Positions 58,393-64,000 of a stretch of 64,000 bases of DNA are shown here, in pieces. Positions within the stretch are counted from its first letter, which is position 1; each line of letters starts with the position of its first letter. A program made the position numbers and the translations under genes. This DNA is from Streptomyces asoensis (GTDB lineage Bacteria > Actinomycetota > Actinomycetes > Streptomycetales > Streptomycetaceae): contig NZ_BNEB01000003.1 in the NCBI RefSeq assembly GCF_016860545.1, positions 1,736,001 to 1,800,000 of the forward strand, given 5' to 3'. The notes under the pieces are model-generated. The model saw only the letters and a list, made by a program, of their open reading frames with translations. It was not told the origin of the DNA and ran no database searches.

Positions 58393-59553
58393 ATGACTCC
58401 CACGACGGAGACCACGCAGACCACGGTCGGGATCGGCGGTGCCGCGGAGAGCACCGACATGGTGCTCAACATCGGGCCCCAGCATCCCTCCACGCACGGC
58501 GTGCTGCGCCTGCGGCTCGTCCTGGACGGCGAGCGCATCCGGCAGGCGGAGCCGGTGATCGGCTACATGCACCGGGGCGCGGAGAAGCTGTTCGAGGCGC
58601 GCGACTACCGGCAGATCGTCATGCTGGCCAACCGCCACGACTGGCTGTCGGCGTTCTCGAACGAGCTGGGCGTGGTCCTCGCGGTGGAGCGGATGCTCGG
58701 CATGGAGGTCCCCGCCCGCGCGGTGTGGACCCGGACGCTGCTCGCCGAGCTGAACCGGGTGCTGAACCACCTGATGTTCCTCGGGTCCTACCCCCTCGAA
58801 CTGGGCGGCATCACCCCGGTCTTCTACGCGTTCCGCGAGCGCGAGGTGCTCCAGAACGTGATGGAGGAGGTCTCCGGCGGGCGCATGCACTACATGTTCA
58901 ACCGCGTCGGCGGCCTCAAGGAGGACCTGCCGGCCGGCTGGGCCGCACGCGCGCGTGGCGCCGTCGCGGCCGTCCGTTCCCGGATGGACGTCTTCGACGA
59001 CCTCGTGCTCGGGAACGAGATCTTCCGCGGCCGCACCCGGGACGTGGGCACGCTCGCGCCGGAGCACGTGCACGCGTACGGCGTGAGCGGGCCGATCGCG
59101 CGCGCCTCGGGCGTCGACTTCGACCTGCGCCGGGACGAGCCGTACCTCGCGTACGGGGAGCTCCAGGACACCCTGCGCGTGGTGACCCGGACCGAGGGCG
59201 ACTGCCTGGCGCGCTTCGAGTGCCTCCTGGAGCAGACGCACAACGCGCTCGACCTCGCGGACGCGTGCCTGGACCGGCTGGGGGAGCTCGAGCCGGGCCC
59301 GATCAACCAGCGGCTCCCGAAGGTCCTCAAGGCGCCCGAGGGGCACACGTACGCGTGGACCGAGAACCCCCTCGGCATCAACGGCTACTACCTGGTCAGC
59401 AAGGGCGAGAAGACCCCGTACCGGCTGAAGCTCCGCTCGGCCTCGTACAACAACATCCAGGCGCTCACCGAACTGCTGCCGGGCACCCTGGTCGCGGACA
59501 TGGTGGCCATCCTGGGGTCGATGTTCTTCGTGGTCGGGGACATCGACAAGTAG
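58393..59553 (+). CDS. nuoD2: NADH-quinone oxidoreductase subunit D homologue (orphan)
   Basis: A 386-residue homologue of the 49-kDa complex I subunit that borders the quinone site. It starts with MVLNIGPQHPSTHGVLRLRL after a short Thr-rich extension and retains the family quinone-site segment IGYMHRGAEKLFEARDY, with Arg61 in the HRG motif. No other nuo gene is visible, so this is separate from the main nuo operon; streptomycetes often carry such a second nuoD. ATG at 58393 follows GGGAG by nine bases. The convergent neighbour is a MidA/NDUFAF7-like methyltransferase, whose relatives methylate this Arg in the mitochondrial homologue. Confidence 0.93.
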   Translation: MTPTTETTQTTVGIGGAAESTDMVLNIGPQHPSTHGVLRLRLVLDGERIRQAEPVIGYMHRGAEKLFEARDYRQIVMLANRHDWLSAFSNELGVVLAVERMLGMEVPARAVWTRTLLAELNRVLNHLMFLGSYPLELGGITPVFYAFREREVLQNVMEEVSGGRMHYMFNRVGGLKEDLPAGWAARARGAVAAVRSRMDVFDDLVLGNEIFRGRTRDVGTLAPEHVHAYGVSGPIARASGVDFDLRRDEPYLAYGELQDTLRVVTRTEGDCLARFECLLEQTHNALDLADACLDRLGELEPGPINQRLPKVLKAPEGHTYAWTENPLGINGYYLVSKGEKTPYRLKLRSASYNNIQALTELLPGTLVADMVAILGSMFFVVGDIDK

Positions 59554-59596
59554 GCCCCTGGCAGCACCGCGATCCGGGAGTCCTGGCGTCCGGACG

Positions 59597-60679
59597 TCAC
59601 TGACCTTCCGGAATCGACGGGCCTGCCGGAATCGGCGGGTCCAGCGGGTCGGGGATGCCGACCGGCTGGACCAGCCATCCGAAGTCGCCGAGTCCGCCCG
59701 GGGCGAGGAGCTCGGCGGCCTCCCCGGCGCTCGCGAGGGCGCGGACGTACGCGGCGGGGTTCGTGGACGCCAGCGCGAGCGGGGGGCGGGCACCGGTGAG
59801 GCCCAGGGCGCGCAGCGCGGCGCGCTGGGTGAGCAGCCGCGCGCCGGCGTGGCCGTGCCCCGCGCCCTCGACCGCCCTCGCCCCCGCCTCCGCGCACGCG
59901 TCCAGCGCCACATGGGCCGTGATGTCGCGGGAACCGTCCGGCACGGGCGCCGTCCCGCGTCCCTCCCGGAAGCCCGTGAGCGTGCCGTACGGAGGGCGCG
60001 CGTCCGCGGTGTGCGCGTAGTCCACGGCCACCGCCAGCCCGTGCCGGACGCACGAGACGGCGGACGCCCACGCCGTGTCCCGGGGCAGCCCGATCTCCGC
60101 GCGCAGCCCCTCCTCGCCCGCCGCCGGCCACCAGCGCGCGAGCCACTCCGCCTCCGCGCCCGACACCGGCTCCCCGAGTCGTTCCGTCCCGTCGGCGCGG
60201 ACGAGCACCAGCCGGGCCACCCCCGCGGGGTCGACCTCCGCGACCTCGAGGGGCACGTTGTCCAGCCATTCGTTGGCGAAGAGCAGCCCGTGGACCTCCC
60301 CCGGCGGCTCGGACAGCCACTCGATCCCGTGAGCGAGGCCGGCCGGGCGGTCGGCCACTTCGACGGCGTACGCGCGCGTGCGCGCCGCGACCTCCGCGGG
60401 GAGTGCGGTCAGGACCCCGCTGGCCAGCTCGCCCCGCCCGGCGGCCAGGTCGACGAAGTCGAGCGACGGGGGCCGGCCGAGCGCCTCGTCGACCCGGCAC
60501 AGCAGCCGGGCCACGGCCCCGGCGAACAGCGGCGACGCGTGGACGGACGTCCTGAAGTGCCCGGCCGGGCCCTCGGGCCGCCGGTAGAAGCCGCCCGTGC
60601 CGTCGACGCCGTACAGCGCGGCCTGTGTCGCCGCCCGCCAGCCGCGCCACTCGTCCGCGCCCGTCACCTCGTCCGTCAC
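59597..60679 (-). CDS. MidA/NDUFAF7-type SAM-dependent methyltransferase
   Basis: A 360-residue protein of the COG1565 family (Methyltransf_28). Evidence is the opening GGFYRRPEGPAGHFRTSVHA, the SAM-binding loop VDLAAGRGELASGVLTALP and the family motif LFANEWLDNVPLEVAEV. The human relative NDUFAF7 dimethylates an arginine in the NuoD homologue NDUFS2 during complex I assembly. The gene ends 44 bases from the end of the orphan nuoD here, so that protein is a likely substrate (inference). The GTG start at 60679 is weakly supported; another GTG lies four codons in. It ends with a Pro-rich tail. Confidence 0.87.
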   Translation of the reverse strand: MTDEVTGADEWRGWRAATQAALYGVDGTGGFYRRPEGPAGHFRTSVHASPLFAGAVARLLCRVDEALGRPPSLDFVDLAAGRGELASGVLTALPAEVAARTRAYAVEVADRPAGLAHGIEWLSEPPGEVHGLLFANEWLDNVPLEVAEVDPAGVARLVLVRADGTERLGEPVSGAEAEWLARWWPAAGEEGLRAEIGLPRDTAWASAVSCVRHGLAVAVDYAHTADARPPYGTLTGFREGRGTAPVPDGSRDITAHVALDACAEAGARAVEGAGHGHAGARLLTQRAALRALGLTGARPPLALASTNPAAYVRALASAGEAAELLAPGGLGDFGWLVQPVGIPDPLDPPIPAGPSIPEGQ

Positions 60680-60797
60680 GCGGCCAGACTAGGCGTACAG
60701 GTGATCACGGCATCCACCTTGGGGAGTACGCGGGCCCGGACCGGATCGGCCCTCCGGTTGACCCCTGCACGCATCGGGCTTCCCTACGCTGGGTCAC

Positions 60798-62000
60798 GTG
60801 CAGCGCCTCTATGACTTCCTCCGCAGACACCCGACAGGGGTGGACGGCTTCTGGGCCATCGTCCTGTTCGGGATCTCCGCGGCCGCCGGGACCGCGGGCC
60901 AGGACCGCGGCGGTACCGACTCCATGGCGCTGCTGGTGCCGGTGGTCTTCCTGTTGTGCCTGGTCATCGCCCTGCGGCGGCGGCTGCCCGAGCAGATGCT
61001 CGTGCTCGCCGCCGCGCTAGGACTGGCCCAGCTGGTGCTGAACGTCGGGGTCACGGCGGCCGACTTCGCCCTGCTGGTGATCGTCTACACGGTCGCGGCG
61101 ACCGGCGCCCGCTGGGCCTCGCGGCTCTCGCTCGTCATGGCGCTGAGCGCCGCCACCCTGGCGCAGCTGCGCTGGCCGCACGAGAACGCGAGCGTGCCCG
61201 GCCAGGTCGCGGTCATCGTCTTCCAGACGGTGCCGTTCGCGCTCGCCTGGGTGCTCGGCGACTCCATCCGCACCCGTCGCGCGTACTTCGCGCAGCTGGA
61301 GGAGCGCGCGGCCCGCCTCGAGAAGGAGCGCGAGGCGCAGGCGAAGGTCGCGGTGGCCGCCGAGCGCGCCCGTATCGCGCGCGAGCTGCACGACGTCGTC
61401 GCGCACAACGTGTCGGTGATGGTGGTGCAGGCGGACGGTGCCGCCTACGTCCTGGACGCCGCGCCCGACCAGGCGAAGAAGGCCCTGGAGACGATCTCGT
61501 CCACCGGCCGTCAGGCCCTCGCCGAGATGCGCCGCCTGCTGGGCGTGCTGCGCACCGGCGAGCACCAGGAGGGCGGCGAGTACGTGCCGCAGCCGGACGT
61601 GGAGCAGATCGAGGACCTGGTCGAGCAGTGCCGCGGCTCGGGCCTGCCGGTCGACTTCAAGGTCGAGGGCACCCCGCGGCCGCTGCCCAGCGGCGTCGAG
61701 CTGACGGCGTACCGCATCGTGCAGGAGGCGCTGACGAACACGCGCAAGCACGGGGGGCCCAACACGGGCGCGAGCGTGCGCCTGGTCTACTTCGACGACG
61801 GCCTCGGCCTGCTCGTCGAGGACGACGGCAAGGGCGCCCCGCACGAGCTCTACGAGGAGGGCGGCGTGGACGGGGCGGGCCACGGCCTGATCGGGATGCG
61901 GGAGCGGGTGGGCATGGTGGGCGGCACCCTGGACGCGGGCCCGCGGCCCGGCGGAGGATTCCGCATCAGCGCCCTGCTGCCGCTGAAACCCGCGCACTGA
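60798..62000 (+). CDS. Two-component sensor histidine kinase (HisKA_3, NarL-system type)
   Basis: A 400-residue membrane kinase. About six hydrophobic segments lie within residues 15-155. A coiled stretch (QLEERAARLEKEREAQAKVA) leads to the HisKA_3 dimerisation domain with phospho-acceptor His198 in ARELHDVVAHNVSVM. The HATPase part has GLLVEDDGKGAPHELYEEGG and GHGLIGMRERVGMVGG. It phosphorylates the response regulator encoded 97 bases downstream. The signal is unknown; the short extracytoplasmic loops suggest membrane or intramembrane sensing. Confidence 0.95.
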   Translation: MQRLYDFLRRHPTGVDGFWAIVLFGISAAAGTAGQDRGGTDSMALLVPVVFLLCLVIALRRRLPEQMLVLAAALGLAQLVLNVGVTAADFALLVIVYTVAATGARWASRLSLVMALSAATLAQLRWPHENASVPGQVAVIVFQTVPFALAWVLGDSIRTRRAYFAQLEERAARLEKEREAQAKVAVAAERARIARELHDVVAHNVSVMVVQADGAAYVLDAAPDQAKKALETISSTGRQALAEMRRLLGVLRTGEHQEGGEYVPQPDVEQIEDLVEQCRGSGLPVDFKVEGTPRPLPSGVELTAYRIVQEALTNTRKHGGPNTGASVRLVYFDDGLGLLVEDDGKGAPHELYEEGGVDGAGHGLIGMRERVGMVGGTLDAGPRPGGGFRISALLPLKPAH

Positions 62001-62097
62001 CGACCACGCACGCCCTCTGGTGACACCTGTCACGCCCCCTCGCCCCCCGATCACCCACGCCCATGCCCCCGCCACAGAAGAAACGGAAGAGGACTCG

Positions 62098-62769
62098 ATG
62101 ACGATCCGCGTGATGCTCGTCGACGACCAGGTGCTGCTGCGCACCGGGTTCCGGATGGTGCTCGCCGCCCAGCCGGACATGGAGGTCGTGGCCGAGGCGG
62201 GCGACGGCGTCGAGGCCCTCCAGGTGGTGCGCTCCACCGACGTCGACGTCGTCCTGATGGACGTGCGCATGCCCAAGCTGGACGGTGTGGAGGCGACCCG
62301 GCGCATCTGTGCCGAGCAGGACCCGCCCAAGGTGCTGATCCTGACCACCTTCGACCTGGACGAGTACGCCTTCTCCGGGCTGAAGGCGGGCGCCTCCGGC
62401 TTCATGCTGAAAGACGTGCCGCCGGGCGAGCTGCTGGCCGCCATCCGCTCGGTGCACAGCGGCGACGCGGTGGTCGCCCCGTCCACCACCCGCCGGCTCC
62501 TCGACCGGTTCGCGCCGATGCTGCCCACCACCGGCAAGGAGCCCCGGCACAAGGAGCTGGAGCGGCTCACCGAGCGCGAACGCGAGGTCATGGTGCTGGT
62601 CGCCCAGGGCCTGTCCAACGGGGAGATCGCGGCCCGGCTGGTGCTGTCCGAGGCGACCGTGAAGACCCACGTCGGCCGCATCCTGACGAAGCTGGGGCTG
62701 CGCGACCGGGTCCAGGTCGTCGTCCTCGCCTACGAGACCGGGATCGTGCGGGCCGGCGGCCACGGCTGA
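62098..62769 (+). CDS. NarL/FixJ-family response regulator
   Basis: A 223-residue regulator with receiver domain 1-120 (phosphorylation site Asp55 in VLMDVRMPKLDG, and switch Lys in GFMLKDVPPGEL), and a LuxR-type helix-turn-helix at about 150-215 (LTEREREVMVLVAQGLSNGE, then ATVKTHVGRILTKLGLRDRV). ATG at 62098 follows GGAAGAGGA. It pairs with the upstream kinase; target genes are not evident from the window. Confidence 0.96.
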   Translation: MTIRVMLVDDQVLLRTGFRMVLAAQPDMEVVAEAGDGVEALQVVRSTDVDVVLMDVRMPKLDGVEATRRICAEQDPPKVLILTTFDLDEYAFSGLKAGASGFMLKDVPPGELLAAIRSVHSGDAVVAPSTTRRLLDRFAPMLPTTGKEPRHKELERLTEREREVMVLVAQGLSNGEIAARLVLSEATVKTHVGRILTKLGLRDRVQVVVLAYETGIVRAGGHG

Positions 62770-62817
62770 GCCGCCCGGCGGCCACCGCCGCTCACGGCCC
62801 GGCAGGAGCGCCGGCGG

Positions 62818-63924
62818 TCAGCGGAGCATGCCCTCCAGGTAGTCGCTGCCCAGCCGGGCCACCACTGTCACGTCGAGCTGGTGCAGCACGTAGCGGCCGC
62901 GTCGGCGGGTGGTGATCAGGCCCGCCTTCTTGAGGACGGCGAGGTGCCGGGATATCTCGGGGGAGGTCATCCCGTGCACCTGGGCCAGCTCCGTCGTGGT
63001 GTACGCGCTGCGGGCCAGCAGACGGCAGATCCGCATCCGGACGGGATGGGAGAGCGCGGTCATCCGCAGCGCCAGCTGCTCCACCGAGGGCGGTGAGGCC
63101 AGTTCGGGGGAGCCCACCGGGTAGTGGAGCACCGGCTGCCAGCCGTACCGGTGCAGCACCATCAGGTGCGGCCAGCCGAGGCTCGTCGGCACCAGCAGCA
63201 GACCGCCGTCCCCGACGGTGCTGCGGCCCTGGACCAGCTTGTCGACGGTGATGCGCGCGGCGTCCGCGTCGAGCGTGACGGCCGAGGACACCGCGGCGAG
63301 GGCTTCCGCGAGACCCTTGCGGCGCAGCAGGTCCGTCTTGTAGCGGGCGTCCGTGGCGAGCGGGAGGCGCACCCGGGCCCAGACGTCGGCGAAGAACGCG
63401 TCGTCGCAGTCCTCGAGGAACTGCCGCAGCCAGCCACGCACGCGTGGCGGGTCGTCGAGCAGCCGCCGGGTGAACCGCACCTGGCGGGGCCCGCGCGAGG
63501 CGGCCAGGTCGAGCGCGCGCCGGCGGAGCTCCGGGTCGGCCAGCACGCTGGGGCTCGGCAGGTCGTAGCCGGGCGCGCAGGTGAACTCCAGCGCCGAGTC
63601 CACGAACTGCTCGTCCGTCAGTTTGTCCAGGAGGTCGAGCTCCTCGGCGAGCGTCGCCGCGGGCAGCGTGCTCCTGCCCGGGAGGGCCGCGTAGGGCAGG
63701 AAGATGTCCGAGAACGTCGTCCGCCACAGGAAGTCCGCCTCGCACATCCGGTCCGCCAGATGCGAGTCGAGCCGGGCGGTCACGCCGGTGACCCAGCCCT
63801 GGAGGCCGGGGTGGTGCCCCGGCTCGGCCAGCGCGTGCAGCGCCATGCCGAGCTCGGCCAGGGGCGAGGGCACGACCGCGACCCTCTCCGGCCGCAGCCC
63901 CGCGATGTCGATGCTCAGGCTCAT
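62818..63924 (-). CDS. ArsR-family regulator with DUF5937 N-terminal domain
   Basis: A 368-residue transcription regulator. Residues 1-250 match the actinobacterial DUF5937-type sensory region (ADFLWRTTFSDIFLPYAALP is typical in layout). The C-terminal winged helix (LALRMTALSHPVRMRICRLL, TTTELAQVHGMTSPEISRHL, LITTRRRGRYVLHQLDV) is ArsR-like. No metal-binding Cys pair was found in the HTH, so a non-metal ligand is likely. Start: ATG at 63924 or GTG at 63939. A perfect palindrome 36 bases upstream of the ATG is the probable operator. Confidence 0.9.
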   Translation of the reverse strand: MSLSIDIAGLRPERVAVVPSPLAELGMALHALAEPGHHPGLQGWVTGVTARLDSHLADRMCEADFLWRTTFSDIFLPYAALPGRSTLPAATLAEELDLLDKLTDEQFVDSALEFTCAPGYDLPSPSVLADPELRRRALDLAASRGPRQVRFTRRLLDDPPRVRGWLRQFLEDCDDAFFADVWARVRLPLATDARYKTDLLRRKGLAEALAAVSSAVTLDADAARITVDKLVQGRSTVGDGGLLLVPTSLGWPHLMVLHRYGWQPVLHYPVGSPELASPPSVEQLALRMTALSHPVRMRICRLLARSAYTTTELAQVHGMTSPEISRHLAVLKKAGLITTRRRGRYVLHQLDVTVVARLGSDYLEGMLR

Positions 63925-63959
63925 GCCCTCATGGTGCACCGGGCCACCGACAACGCGGT

Positions 63960-63988
63960 CGCCGATTGACGGCCGTCGTCAATCGGCG
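63960..63988. promoter_or_regulatory. Palindromic operator candidate upstream of the ArsR gene
   Basis: Perfect 12-bp arms CGCCGATTGACG (63960-63971) and CGTCAATCGGCG (63977-63988) with a five-base centre. The arms contain TTGAC -35-like words, one on each strand. It lies between the regulator and whatever gene is transcribed beyond the window edge. Confidence 0.65.
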
Positions 63989-64000
63989 CGACGCGGGCCC

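Noticed and set aside
58354..59913. A 519-codon minus-strand frame opposite nuoD2
   Set aside because: The plus strand encodes clear NuoD; the minus frame is compositionally an antisense product.
1..64000. tRNA, rRNA, riboswitch and insertion sequence features
   Set aside because: No tRNA-like T-arm and acceptor pairing, no rRNA signature, no recognised riboswitch core, and no transposase with terminal repeats were seen by reading; a covariance-model scan was not possible.

Overview
The window is chromosomal DNA of a Streptomyces or a very close relative. Its very high GC content, frequent GTG and TTG starts and four-base stop/start overlaps suggest this. So do diagnostic families: TipA, DUF397 with a DUF5753 regulator, a zinc-independent ribosomal protein cluster, and a DUF2342 protease beside tilS-hpt-ftsH-folE. 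From memory, much of the gene order from about 17 kb to the right end resembles the S. coelicolor region around SCO3389-SCO3440; this was not checked here. I saw no rRNA, tRNA, CRISPR array or insertion sequence.

Left part (1-17.3 kb), the accessory region. It holds the 3' end of a UDP-glucose dehydrogenase gene and a large secreted DNRLRE/FG-GAP protein. Divergent from that is a 2745-residue secreted RHS polymorphic toxin ending in a self-cleaving Hint domain and a nucleic-acid deaminase tip. A strong terminator and a SUKH-4-type immunity gene follow it. Next come two tandem paralogues joining an I36 inhibitor-like domain to FG-GAP repeats, then a family 2 glycosyltransferase.

Middle (17.3-40 kb). 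It starts with a small family A DNA polymerase, an HTH/Clp-N regulator with tandem palindromic operators, a DUF2786 protein and two lipoproteins. The zinc-starvation cluster follows: rpmB-rpsN divergent from rpmG-rpmE-cobW-like-rpsR, around a Zur-like box, with the cobW-like gene frameshifted. Then come a WhiJ-like trio (DUF397, anti-sigma-like ATPase, XRE/DUF5753 regulator), an aldehyde dehydrogenase, and a PadR regulator with a drug-type ABC transporter. A chloride channel/glutamate decarboxylase operon, tipA with its own promoter, a YbjQ protein, a DedA protein, a threonine/serine exporter and ppa complete the stretch.

Right part (40-64 kb), mostly housekeeping. It carries dacB, a DUF2342 protease, tilS, hpt, ftsH and folE, then a leftward folate set (folP, NTF2-like, folB, folK, DUF3180). 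An MprF-like membrane acyltransferase lies divergent from a membrane-anchored esterase, followed by a coiled-coil membrane protein and a pair of bacterial PH-domain proteins. An orphan nuoD faces a MidA/NDUFAF7-type methyltransferase. A two-component system and an ArsR regulator with a palindromic operator close the window.

The most notable points are the toxin/immunity module, the nuoD-methyltransferase pairing, the broken zinc-responsive GTPase-like gene, and several clear operators (HTH/Clp-N, WhiJ-like locus, PadR, TipA, ArsR) that predict testable circuits.
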